Positions 1 to 7,582 of a DNA stretch of 64,000 nucleotides are shown here, in pieces; the first letter of the stretch is position 1; every line of letters starts with the position of its first letter. A model generated the notes under the pieces. It did not search any database. It worked only from the letters and a program-made list of their open reading frames with translations, and was not told the DNA's origin. The position numbers and the translations under genes are program-made. Origin of the DNA: an uncultured Lachnospiraceae bacterium (lineage in GTDB: Bacteria > Bacillota > Clostridia > Lachnospirales > Lachnospiraceae); NCBI GenBank assembly GCA_910585345.1, contig CAJUDS010000004.1, positions 142,809 through 206,808 of the forward strand, in the 5' to 3' direction.

Positions 1-1134
1 ATAATGATGCATATACCGCTTATTGACTTCATTTTCGTCCAGACCGTCAATCCGTTGTACTTCGGACAACGGTGCCAGTGTCGTCACATTGCAGATCTGT
101 GTTTGTCCTCTGGTAAACATGGCGCTGCCATGTACCCTCGGAATCGTATCCACTTCTGCAGCCAGTGGACGGATCTGCGTCATCTCACGGCCGTCAGGAC
201 GCTTATGATCCTGCAGGATCATTTTACGTACCGTCTTTTTCTGGTACTGGTAAACTGCCTCATCCAGCATTGCCAGCCACTCTTCATTCCCGGCAAACGC
301 TTCCTCCAACTGTTCCGTAATCTTTCTGATATTTTCTTCACGGACCTGTTTCTCATCCGTAAAGACTGCTGTTTCCATCTCCTGCGGCGTTACGATCTCT
401 TTTATTTTCGCAAACATCTCTTCCGGAACCGCACAACTTGTATATGCATGCTTCGGTTTTCCAATCTCCGCCACAATTTGGTTGATAAAAGCAATGATCG
501 TCTGGTTGATCTCATGCGCCTTATAAATGGCTTCAATCATTTTCGCCTCCGGAATCTCATTGGCGCCCGCCTCAATCATAATCACCTTTTCGCTTGTCGA
601 TGCCACTGTCAGCTTCAGATCACCGTTTTTCCATTCCTCCTGGGAAGGATTGATCACAAATTCCCCGTCAAGCATACCTACCTGCGTCATCGCACAGGGA
701 CCGCTAAAAGGAATATCCGATATACAGGTGGCAATGGACGCGCCAAGCATGGCAACCAGCTCAGGACGGCACTGCGGGTCCACCGACATAACCATATTGT
801 TCAGTGTCACATCATTTCTGTAATCTTTCGGGAACAGGGGACGCATCGGCCTGTCAATGACACGGCTTGTCAGCACCGCATTCTCGGAAGCCTTTCCTTC
901 TCTCTTATTGAACCCGCCCGGGATTTTACCGACCGCATATAATTTTTCCTCAAATTCCACACTCAAAGGGAAAAAATCAATCCCCTCGCGCGGTTTTTCC
1001 GATGCCGTCGCCGTACTGAGCACCGTCGTCTCTCCATACTGCATAAACGCACAGCCATTGGCCTGTTTTCCAACCTTGCCGATCTCCACTTTCAAGGTAC
1101 GTCCGGCAAGTTCCATTGTGTAAGTCTTGTACAT
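1..1134 (-). CDS. pnp: Polyribonucleotide nucleotidyltransferase (PNPase), N-terminal part, cut by window edge
   Basis: The first 378 codons of PNPase, which degrades RNA 3' to 5' by phosphorolysis as a trimer. The protein starts MYKTYTMELAGRTLKVEIGK and contains the first RNase PH domain (KPREGIDFFPLSVEFEEKLYA, IPGGFNKREG, RPMRPLFP) and the start of the second (DHKRPDGREMTQIRPL, HGSAMFTRGQTQ). The KH and S1 domains lie beyond position 1, so about half of the usual ~700 residues is seen. The ATG is preceded by AGAGGAGAAGA. It lies downstream of rpsO, the common bacterial order, behind a highly structured leader (1221-1303) that suggests post-transcriptional control. Confidence 0.97.
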   Translation of the reverse strand, partial: MYKTYTMELAGRTLKVEIGKVGKQANGCAFMQYGETTVLSTATASEKPREGIDFFPLSVEFEEKLYAVGKIPGGFNKREGKASENAVLTSRVIDRPMRPLFPKDYRNDVTLNNMVMSVDPQCRPELVAMLGASIATCISDIPFSGPCAMTQVGMLDGEFVINPSQEEWKNGDLKLTVASTSEKVIMIEAGANEIPEAKMIEAIYKAHEINQTIIAFINQIVAEIGKPKHAYTSCAVPEEMFAKIKEIVTPQEMETAVFTDEKQVREENIRKITEQLEEAFAGNEEWLAMLDEAVYQYQKKTVRKMILQDHKRPDGREMTQIRPLAAEVDTIPRVHGSAMFTRGQTQICNVTTLAPLSEVQRIDGLDENEVNKRYMHHY

Positions 1135-1147
1135 ATTCTTCTCCTCT

Positions 1148-1172
1148 TGATACCGCCCGCCGGTGTCTATCA
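1148..1172 (-). promoter_or_regulatory. Small hairpin just before the pnp ribosome site
   Basis: On the minus strand TGATA and TATCA arms, extended by a CACCG/CGGT pairing, form a short hairpin ending next to the AAGAGGAG ribosome site of pnp. It could affect access to the start. Its role is inference. Confidence 0.4.
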
Positions 1173-1220
1173 AACCGACGCTGCGGATGCGCCTCAGCGC
1201 ACTGCCTGTTATCGGGTGAC

Positions 1221-1303
1221 AGACAGAAGATGCCGAAACTACTGACCTGTACGCATCATTTCCATGTGTACACCTCAGTGGTCTCGGAAGCGCTCTTCTG
1301 TCT
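1221..1303 (-). promoter_or_regulatory. Long stem-loop in the pnp leader
   Basis: Positions 1221-1230 and 1294-1303 are a perfect 10-bp inverted repeat. Inside it, 1233-1245 and 1275-1287 pair over 13 positions with one mismatch and one G-U, and TGTAC/GTACA closes the tip. The result is one long double-stranded RNA between rpsO and pnp. In E. coli the pnp leader forms an RNase III substrate through which PNPase represses itself; the shape here is analogous, but the mechanism in this organism is inference. Confidence 0.7.
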
Positions 1304-1315
1304 CATAACATATCG

Positions 1316-1342
1316 AAAAGGCGGATGAAAAATCAATCCGCC
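1316..1342 (-). terminator. Terminator or attenuator after rpsO
   Basis: Minus-strand stem GGCGGAT...ATCCGCC (7 bp, 1320-1342) followed by CTTTTCG. It sits 13 bases past the rpsO stop. With a short T run it may only partly terminate and let some transcripts continue into pnp. Confidence 0.6.
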
Positions 1343-1354
1343 CATCGTACAGTA

Positions 1355-1621
1355 TTATTTTCTGAGTCCCAGTCTTTCGATCAAAGAACGGTATCTTTCA
1401 ATATCTTTCTCTTTTAAATAAGCGAGCAGACCACGTCTCTGGCCGACCATTTTCAAAAGCCCTCTTCTGGAATGATGATCCTTCTGGTTTGTCTTCAAAT
1501 GCTCTGTCAGTTCTTCAATTCTGGCTGTCAGCACAGCTACCTGTACTTCCGGCGATCCTGTATCGCCCTCGCTTCTGGCATACTCTTTGATAATTGCTGT
1601 TTTCTTTTCCTTAGAAATCAC
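1355..1621 (-). CDS. rpsO: Ribosomal protein S15
   Basis: An 88-residue protein of the usual S15 length with family signatures GSPEVQVAVLTARI, HLKTNQKDHHSRRGLL and LVGQRR-like VGQRRGLLAYL. It binds 16S rRNA in the central domain of the small subunit. The start is GTG, fixed by AGGAGGAAACAAAA just upstream. A promoter is visible at 1717-1745. It is followed by pnp, but is separated from ribF, its more usual upstream neighbour, by the wall-hydrolase and phosphate-transport genes. Confidence 0.98.
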   Translation of the reverse strand: MISKEKKTAIIKEYARSEGDTGSPEVQVAVLTARIEELTEHLKTNQKDHHSRRGLLKMVGQRRGLLAYLKEKDIERYRSLIERLGLRK

Positions 1622-1716
1622 TTTTGTTTCCTCCTGTTATCCATCTATCATACACCTGCTGCCAGGAACGGGTTGGAGACGCCCTGTTCTGAGCAACGGT
1701 AAATTCATACTTGTCA

Positions 1717-1745
1717 AGTATAGCACACTCCGATTGCAAAGTAAA
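1717..1745 (-). promoter_or_regulatory. Sigma-A type promoter for rpsO
   Basis: TTTACT (1740-1745), 17-base spacer, TATACT (1717-1722) on the minus strand, about 95 bases before the rpsO start. Spacing is ideal and both hexamers are close to consensus. Confidence 0.7.
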
Positions 1746-1925
1746 GTGTTTTTTGCCGCGCAGCACGGCAACCGCATGCTTGGACCATTTGGGAACACTC
1801 TCAGGCAAGCCGCAGATATGATAATCGCTTCATTCCGTTACTGCCTGGGTCTGTGCAGTTTTCAGCCAAAAGAACTTGTCAGGATTTCGCAAGATAAATC
1901 ATTCACACACCGAGCAAAAGTACAA

Positions 1926-1989
1926 TTTCGCGAATTTGTATGCCATTTTCGGACAAGGATGTCCGCCACTGTCATACAAATTTGCGAAA
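1926..1989. repeat. 17-bp inverted repeat with nested hairpin
   Basis: Arms 1926-1942 and 1973-1989 match over 17 bases with one mismatch (TTTCGC.AATTTGTATG). The 30-base centre contains a second small hairpin, GGAC/GTCC. No T run follows on either strand, so it is not a clear terminator. Confidence 0.7.
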
Positions 1990-2068
1990 ACTGTCTTTTT
2001 TACGGTGCATGTCATTGATTTATTTTGCGAAATCGAAAGTAAAGTATTGTCCTGAAAAACTGCGCAGC

Positions 2069-2162
2069 CTGCCCGGCGTACGCACAGAAATTATGCCGGG
2101 CAGTGGCCAGGAAAGCCGATTCTGAATGTTCCTAAAATGTTAACACTTACGTTTGTCGTGGC
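2069..2162 (+). repeat. Dispersed repeat R1, copy 1
   Basis: A 94-base sequence that matches 59092-59186 closely from end to end. It begins with a 9-bp hairpin (CTGCCCGGC...GCCGGGCAG, 2069-2103) and ends ...CGTTTGTCGTGGC. The second copy is the right end of a 381-bp mobile element, so this is probably a solo end or remnant of the same family. It lies about 43 bases past the stop of the NlpC gene. Confidence 0.8.
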
Positions 2163-2204
2163 ATTTCCGTGCAGACAATTACCTTTCATTCCCATCCGCT
2201 GACT

Positions 2205-3320
2205 CTACTTGAGCACCCGCTTTACGGCCGCCGGGCTGCGGTAGGTGGCATTGGAAATGCGGATGCCTGTCTTAGGACTGCTGGCATGCACCACCTGTCC
2301 ATTGCCAATGTACAACGCCACGTGATTGATCGTCCCGCCTTTGGCATAAAAAATCAAATCGCCAGGCTGTGCGTCCGCCAGAGAGATCTTTGTTCCCACG
2401 TTTACCTGCTCTCTGGAAGAACGGGGCAGCGATACGCCGAAATGCCTAAATACGCTTTGTACAAATCCGGAACAATCCGCACCTTTTGTCAGACTTGTGC
2501 CGCCCCACACGTAGGGATTGCCCACAAACTGTTTTGCATACTGACACAGATCAATCCTCGTGTTGGAAATTCCGTTGCCATACATCAGCTCTTTCATTGT
2601 AACAGCCGTATCCAGTTCCTGTTCAATGACGCAATAGTCCGTCGATACATAGGCTTCCTCATCATCCAGCATAATTTTTGCCCAGCCTTCCGGCTTCTGC
2701 TCCACTACCTCCAGACGTTCGTCCTGGGCCACCAATGTGATCACCGGGCATTCGGTGCTGGGCTGCTCCCGCACCTTCAGCGTCGTCGTATTGACTTTCG
2801 CCACTGTGTAGACCACCTCTGCCGCCCGCTGTTTGGCATCCTCTCCTGTCAGCAGATAGTCCGTATGCACATATCCTTCGACCTTACCTGATTTGATATG
2901 CGCCCATTCTCCATCTATGGAAAGTATTTCGCAGGCGGCATTTTTAGTCATTTTGCCCACCAGTTCTCCATCCTCTCCCGCCTTGTCCCGGACGTTCAGA
3001 TGGTTGTCCACCTGCGCGATTCCCAGATTCGTATAGCCCCAGAGGTTAGCAATGCTTTTCGCCTCCTTCTGTGCCTGGGCCGTCTCCAATACCTCCGCGT
3101 CCTGTATGGTTTCCTCCTGCTGCGTATCTTCTTCCAACCCTGTATTCTTTTCATCCGCTGCCGGAGCGTTCTCTTCGTACTCTGCCTCTGCCATCACGCG
3201 GTCAAACCCCGCCACCCGCAGAATATCATATGTGGATGCCGCTTCTGCCCGTACGCCGTTTGCAAAAAACAGCACAGCCAGAAACAGCCCGATCTTACCC
3301 GTCTCCTTGATTCTCATCAT
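2205..3320 (-). CDS. Secreted NlpC/P60 cell-wall hydrolase with SH3b domains
   Basis: A 371-residue secreted peptidase predicted to cut peptide stems of peptidoglycan. A signal peptide (LFLAVLFFANGVRAEA) is followed by an acidic linker, two SH3b-like wall-binding repeats (LNVRDKAGEDGELVGK and TLKVREQPSTECPVI), and a C-terminal NlpC/P60 domain with NPYVWGG, the catalytic cysteine in ADCSGFV (Cys283) and histidines at NHVALYIG (His333) and VVHASS (His345). The start is the ATG after CCAGGAGGAGAAA; six codons of upstream open frame contain that ribosome site. A WalR-like box lies in its promoter region (3417-3433). The gene interrupts the usual ribF-rpsO neighbourhood. Confidence 0.93.
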   Translation of the reverse strand: MMRIKETGKIGLFLAVLFFANGVRAEAASTYDILRVAGFDRVMAEAEYEENAPAADEKNTGLEEDTQQEETIQDAEVLETAQAQKEAKSIANLWGYTNLGIAQVDNHLNVRDKAGEDGELVGKMTKNAACEILSIDGEWAHIKSGKVEGYVHTDYLLTGEDAKQRAAEVVYTVAKVNTTTLKVREQPSTECPVITLVAQDERLEVVEQKPEGWAKIMLDDEEAYVSTDYCVIEQELDTAVTMKELMYGNGISNTRIDLCQYAKQFVGNPYVWGGTSLTKGADCSGFVQSVFRHFGVSLPRSSREQVNVGTKISLADAQPGDLIFYAKGGTINHVALYIGNGQVVHASSPKTGIRISNATYRSPAAVKRVLK

Positions 3321-3688
3321 TTTCTCCTCCTGGCGCACTTACTGCACCATCCAGGCCGGTCTGGAACCTCTGTCTCCAAACTTCCTCATTTCACACCTGC
3401 TTGACTGGTATAATTTGTTACAAAATTATTACATCTGTCACAAATTGTAACAAAACACAAAAAAACTGTCAATGGAGGAAAACGATTTCCAAAATGTGTT
3501 ATCACTGCAGCCGTAAAGATAACACCTCTCCTTATAACGTTATAATGGCATTCGTCAAATGGATTCGCCGCATCCGCTTTGGCGCATTGCCCGCGGAAAT
3601 AAAATATGCGCCACCAGACTGACTCTGCCGATGGCGCATCGATAAGAAACGATTTCTGTCGTTTCCTATCAAATCTTTATTTGCTTTT
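3321..3688. other. Non-coding stretch with WalR-like box and a short dispersed repeat
   Basis: Beyond the promoter region, 3579-3596 is an exact 18-base copy (TTGGCGCATTGCCCGCGG) of 39209-39226. Here it forms one arm of an imperfect hairpin with ATGCGCCA near 3608. No gene was seen. Confidence 0.6.
3417..3452 (-). promoter_or_regulatory. WalR-like box and related TGTNAC repeats
   Basis: Minus strand TGTAAT-AATTT-TGTAAC (3417-3433) fits the WalR/YycF consensus TGTWAH-N5-TGTWAH exactly. Two further half-site-like words, TGTTAC and TGTGAC, lie directly upstream (3437-3452). A TATACC-like -10 follows at a suitable distance with no good -35, as expected for an activated promoter. WalR controls wall hydrolases in Bacillus and relatives; its presence elsewhere in this genome cannot be seen here. 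Confidence 0.65.
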
Positions 3689-3919
3689 CTATTCCGTATC
3701 ACAGGCAGTCTCCGGCGCGTCAAAACATTCGCCGCTTGCCCATGGACTGCCGATATCGCACCTGCCGTGATGATACGCCTTTCTGAACGTACCTGCCTCC
3801 TGTACCTCTGACATCTCAACTTTCATCCGGCTTTCTCCTCCGCTGGCAAAACTATCCAGAATTTTTACAATCGCTTCCCTATCGTCTGCCTGCGCCTGTC
3901 CGCTTTGTCTATCTTCCAT
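3689..3919 (-). CDS. Small protein of unknown function after the Na/Pi transporter
   Basis: A 76-residue soluble protein starting MEDRQSGQAQADD, with a GAAGGAGATTT ribosome site and only 11 bases between the transporter stop and its ATG, so the two are very likely co-transcribed. The C-terminal half is distinctive: KVEMSEVQEAGTFRKAYHHGRCDIG then SPWASGECFD, with paired His, three Cys and a Trp, suggestive of metal binding or a small conserved fold. There is no signal peptide or membrane segment. I do not recognise the family. Confidence 0.65.
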   Translation of the reverse strand: MEDRQSGQAQADDREAIVKILDSFASGGESRMKVEMSEVQEAGTFRKAYHHGRCDIGSPWASGECFDAPETACDTE

Positions 3920-3930
3920 AAATCTCCTTC

Positions 3931-5616
3931 TTATACCGCGCGCTTTTCTTTTCTTTCCTTCTTTTCTTTTTTCTCATCGTTATCATCACCGTCGCTGTGC
4001 AGGATGGAAAACGCTATGTTGGTTGCATGATCGGAAACCCTTTCCAGCCCGGATACTACGTCAGAGAACAGCATACCGGCCGCCGGTGTGCACTCGTTTC
4101 GTGTCAGACGATCCACGTGAAGCTGCTGCAGCTCCCGTTCCTTTTCGTCAATGGCGTCTTCCAGCTCCATAATATCCTTTACATGCTCCTCATTGCTTCT
4201 GGCAAACATATCTACGGAGTACTGCACGATCTTATTCACCATATCAAGCATTTCTCCCATTTCCTTCTGCGCATCTTTGCTGAAAGCAGTGCCGTTTTCC
4301 TTTCTCCTGCGCGCGCAGTCCGCCACGTTTTCCGCATGATCTCCGATCCGCTCAATATCGTTTACTACATGAAACAGCGCGCCGATACTTTTCAAATCTT
4401 CAATCGGCAGCGTCGTCTGATTGATTTTCACAAGGTAATTGGTAATGGAATGATTCAGGAAATTGATATTCTTCTCCACCGCATAAACTTCTTCTATGTC
4501 TTCCTCGTCCAGCGTAATGAGCGCGTTCATGGCGCGGTTTAAATTTTCACTGGCCAGGGAAGCCATTCTCTCAATCTCTTTAATGACCTCCACCACGGCG
4601 GTAGCCGGATTAAACACGACTTTGTCGCCAATATACTTGAGCTGGAAATTATCGCGGTAGCCGATCTTTTTATCATCGCCCGGCACAATCAAATACGTCA
4701 GTTTCACAAGCAGCCCGGAAAACGGGAACAGCATAATAACCTGCAGTATTTTGATCGCCGTATGGGCATTGGCCACACATCTGCCCGGATTGCCTCCCGA
4801 TAAGCCAGAGAGCAGACCCACGATCGGATCCACTGCCGCAAGAAAAATAAAATAAAAGATAATCGTACCGAATATATTAAACAGCAGATGTATCATGGCA
4901 GCGCGCTTGGCGTCTTTTTTGCCCGCCAGAGAAGCCAGCGCAGCCGTCGCGCACGAGCCAATATTACAACCGAGAATAATAAACATACAGATCGGCAGAT
5001 CCAGCAGCCCCTGGTTCGCCATCAGCAAAATGATGCTGACCGTTACGGAAGAACTCTGAATCACCGTCGTCACCACCGTACCAATCAGCACCGCCAAAAA
5101 CGGACTGGTCAGCGAAGCAAAGAGATTCACGATAGCCGGGTCTTCCTTCAATCCCGCCATAGCGCCGGACATACCCGCTAAGCCCATAAAGAGGACACCG
5201 AATCCCAGTACAATCTCCCCTATTTTTTTCACCGTATTATTTTTTATAAACATAACGGAAAGTACGCCGCCAAGAAGAAATACGGGCGCAATTTCAGATA
5301 AGTTAAAAGACACAAGCTGGGATGTCACCGTAGTGCCGATATTGGCGCCCAAAATCACGCCTGTAGCCTGATACAACGTCATCAGCCCGGAATTTACAAA
5401 ACTGACAACCATCACCGTACATGCGCTGGAAGACTGGATAATCGCTGTGAATACAATCCCCACCAGCATACCGGTAAACCGGTTTGTGGTAAAAAACTCA
5501 AGGATCGCACGCAGTTTGGCTCCTGCAGCCTTCTCAATCCCCTCGCTCATCAGCTTCATGCCAAACAGAAACAGACCAAGACCGCCCGCCATAGACAACA
5601 ATACTGAAATATTCAT
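3931..5616 (-). CDS. Na+/phosphate cotransporter (NptA type) with C-terminal PhoU-like domain
   Basis: A 561-residue inner-membrane symporter. The N-terminal two thirds holds two inverted Na/Pi-cotransporter repeats with the signatures TAIIQSSSACTVMVVSF and TTVIQSSSVTVSIILL, where the QSSS motifs form the substrate site. The C-terminal third (from about residue 350) is helical and PhoU-like (EIERMASLASENLNRAM, VVNDIERIGDHAENVADC, LERVSDHATNIAF). This domain order is typical of the bacterial NptA/YjbB family. The start MNISVLLSMAGG follows AAGAGGGTACATAAG; a 29-codon upstream extension has no ribosome site. A promoter is visible at 5720-5748. Confidence 0.92.
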   Translation of the reverse strand: MNISVLLSMAGGLGLFLFGMKLMSEGIEKAAGAKLRAILEFFTTNRFTGMLVGIVFTAIIQSSSACTVMVVSFVNSGLMTLYQATGVILGANIGTTVTSQLVSFNLSEIAPVFLLGGVLSVMFIKNNTVKKIGEIVLGFGVLFMGLAGMSGAMAGLKEDPAIVNLFASLTSPFLAVLIGTVVTTVIQSSSVTVSIILLMANQGLLDLPICMFIILGCNIGSCATAALASLAGKKDAKRAAMIHLLFNIFGTIIFYFIFLAAVDPIVGLLSGLSGGNPGRCVANAHTAIKILQVIMLFPFSGLLVKLTYLIVPGDDKKIGYRDNFQLKYIGDKVVFNPATAVVEVIKEIERMASLASENLNRAMNALITLDEEDIEEVYAVEKNINFLNHSITNYLVKINQTTLPIEDLKSIGALFHVVNDIERIGDHAENVADCARRRKENGTAFSKDAQKEMGEMLDMVNKIVQYSVDMFARSNEEHVKDIMELEDAIDEKERELQQLHVDRLTRNECTPAAGMLFSDVVSGLERVSDHATNIAFSILHSDGDDNDEKKEKKERKEKRAV

Positions 5617-5719
5617 CTTATGTACCCTCTTATTCTTTGGAAGATATTCATGAAAACATTTTCCGCACCAGATTTGCGCTTCCTGAAAATTCTGCGCATA
5701 CACTTTGCATCCATTATTT

Positions 5720-5748
5720 ATTGTAAGCGATCAGATATAAAGTTACAA
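5720..5748 (-). promoter_or_regulatory. Promoter for the Na/Pi transporter
   Basis: Minus strand TTGTAA (5743-5748), 17-base spacer, TACAAT (5720-5725). It sits between the ribF stop and the transporter start and makes this a separate transcription unit. Confidence 0.65.
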
Positions 5749-5756
5749 GTACTAAT

Positions 5757-6665
5757 TTACCATTTTCCTTCTCTGATATCCCTCTGCATCTGTGCTTTCA
5801 GCTCTTCTATGGATCCGAATTTCATCTCCGGCCGCTTGAATTTCAGCAGATTCACTGTTATTTCCTTTCCGTAAATATCCTCTGCGAAATCATAGAGATA
5901 GGTTTCCACCCCCAGCACGTTTTCGTCGCTGACAGTAGGCTTATATCCGATGTTGCTGATGCTTTTATAATGCTTTCCTCCGTACGACACATTGGAAAAA
6001 TAAACGCCGTTGGGCGGCAGCAGCTTATCCTGCGGCGGCAGAAGATTGACAGTCGGCATACCAATCGTACGCCCAAACCGTCTCCCATGCACTACAGTCC
6101 CCGTTACACTGTACGGGAAGCCGATCAACTCCGCCACCCGCTCCATATTTCCCCGTTCGATCTCTTCCCTGATCAGGCTGGAACTGATCTCTCTGCCGTC
6201 CAGACAGATTTTATCAATAATCTCGGCGGCAAAGCCCAGTTTCTTTCCATAGGCAAGCAACAGCCTGCTTCCGCCCCGGCCCCCGCCGCCAAAGGTAACA
6301 TCCGTCCCGGCAGCCACATAGGCTGTTTTCATTTTCTTCACAAGCACTTCCTCGATAAAAATTTCCGGAGGCATGGAAGCCGTTTCTGCGCACAGGGGAA
6401 ATTCAACCAGTACATCTATGCCGATTTTTTCAAATATTCTGCGTTTTTCTGCCCTCGTCGTCAGCCCCCTGCTCTCCGCTCTGCCGAAAAATACTGCCGG
6501 AGGAGGGTCAAAGGTAAAGACAGCCGCCGACAACCCCTTCTTTTTTTGTGCCAGGATATTGTGCAAAAGCGCCTGATGCCCCCTGTGAATACCGTCAAAT
6601 TTCCCTATGGCAACGGCACATGCCTCTGCCAGCACAAATTCCATCGTTCCTTCGATTAACTGCAT
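5757..6665 (-). CDS. ribF: Bifunctional riboflavin kinase / FAD synthetase
   Basis: A 302-residue enzyme that phosphorylates riboflavin to FMN and adenylates FMN to FAD. The N-terminal nucleotidyltransferase domain has AVAIGKFDGIHRGHQALL, the HxGH-type motif, and FTFDPPPAVFF. The C-terminal flavokinase domain has GRRFGRTIGMPTVNL and NGVYFSNV. Length matches the family. ATG follows GGGGAGCTGATTGCG. It is the last gene of the nusA-infB operon, five bases after truB. Confidence 0.95.
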   Translation of the reverse strand: MQLIEGTMEFVLAEACAVAIGKFDGIHRGHQALLHNILAQKKKGLSAAVFTFDPPPAVFFGRAESRGLTTRAEKRRIFEKIGIDVLVEFPLCAETASMPPEIFIEEVLVKKMKTAYVAAGTDVTFGGGGRGGSRLLLAYGKKLGFAAEIIDKICLDGREISSSLIREEIERGNMERVAELIGFPYSVTGTVVHGRRFGRTIGMPTVNLLPPQDKLLPPNGVYFSNVSYGGKHYKSISNIGYKPTVSDENVLGVETYLYDFAEDIYGKEITVNLLKFKRPEMKFGSIEELKAQMQRDIREGKW

Positions 6666-6670
6666 CGCAA

Positions 6671-7582
6671 TCAGCTCCCCTGTCTGTCAAGAAACATTTT
6701 TACAGGCTTAAAATTCCCTTTCATAACCTGAAAAGCATACACCCCGTAAAATTTGCCCGCCGCGTCAAACACCTTTGCCTGTTCGCCTTCCACCCAGCCC
6801 GATTTTCCTATAATCTGCCGCAGATACAGCGAATTGCCGTTTCGAACTGCCTCCGTAAATGCCGGCTTTACCGTAATAGCCGGAAGCTCTGCAAACATCT
6901 CCTCCACCGGCAAAATCAGCGCGCCGCCATTCCCGGCCTTTACCATAGCCGCAATCTCGTCCAGTTTTCTGGCCTCCTCCAGACTAAATCTGTCTACTCT
7001 TGTCCGCACCAGGCTTTTCATGGCGGCTCCACAGCCCAGTTTTTGCCCGATATCATGGCAAAGCGTCCTGATATACGTCCCTTTGGAGCAGCAGACCCGT
7101 ATTTCTATCTCCGGCAAACGCATAGAGACTATTTCCAGCTCATAAATTGTCACGCTGCGGGCGCTGCGTTCTACTTCTTTTCCCTCTCTGGCAAGCTCGT
7201 ACAAACGCCGTCCGTTCACCTTGCATGCAGAGTACATCGGCGGAATCTGCTGATATTCGCCCACAAATTCCCCCACTGCCTGCCGCACCTCCTGCGGCGT
7301 CACACAGACCTGCGTTTTCGAAAGCACAGCGCCCGTCATATCCTGGGTATCGGTCACAACACCCAACAAAAATTGTGCGGCATACTCCTTTCTTTTATCG
7401 GTCAGCATGCCGCAAAGTTTTGTTCCGTTTCCAAGACATACGGGAAGAACCCCTTCCGCTTCCGGATCCAGCGTCCCCGTATGCCCGATTTTTTTTTGTT
7501 TGAAAATACCCCGGAGTCTGGCTACCACGTCATGGGAGGTATAGCCCCGCTCCTTGTACACGTTCATAACCCCGTTTATCAC
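6671..7582 (-). CDS. truB: tRNA pseudouridine-55 synthase
   Basis: A 303-residue enzyme that makes pseudouridine 55 in the T loop of tRNA. Motifs: GVMNVYKERGYTSHDVV, the catalytic aspartate in GHTGTLDPEAEGVLP (Asp39), and SKGTYIRTLCHDIG. The start is GTG, chosen because GAGGAAGTAAA precedes it and it overlaps the nrnA stop as GTGA, a coupling arrangement. A C-terminal PUA-like segment follows. Confidence 0.96.
   Translation of the reverse strand: MINGVMNVYKERGYTSHDVVARLRGIFKQKKIGHTGTLDPEAEGVLPVCLGNGTKLCGMLTDKRKEYAAQFLLGVVTDTQDMTGAVLSKTQVCVTPQEVRQAVGEFVGEYQQIPPMYSACKVNGRRLYELAREGKEVERSARSVTIYELEIVSMRLPEIEIRVCCSKGTYIRTLCHDIGQKLGCGAAMKSLVRTRVDRFSLEEARKLDEIAAMVKAGNGGALILPVEEMFAELPAITVKPAFTEAVRNGNSLYLRQIIGKSGWVEGEQAKVFDAAGKFYGVYAFQVMKGNFKPVKMFLDRQGS

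Larger units (their letters stand above)
1622..2204. other. 583-base non-coding stretch between rpsO and the NlpC gene
   Basis: Contains the rpsO promoter, the palindrome at 1926-1989 and repeat copy 1 at 2069-2162. An open frame of 143 codons on the plus strand (1587-2018) overlaps rpsO and has no recognisable domain or ribosome site, so I do not call it a gene. Confidence 0.7.

Noticed and set aside
1587..2018. 143-codon plus-strand open frame over the rpsO promoter
   Set aside because: It overlaps the start of rpsO in antisense, has no ribosome site or domain, and covers a palindrome and promoter instead.
2069..2103. R1 hairpin as an intrinsic terminator
   Set aside because: Neither strand has a T run after the stem, in this copy or the copy at 59092-59127.
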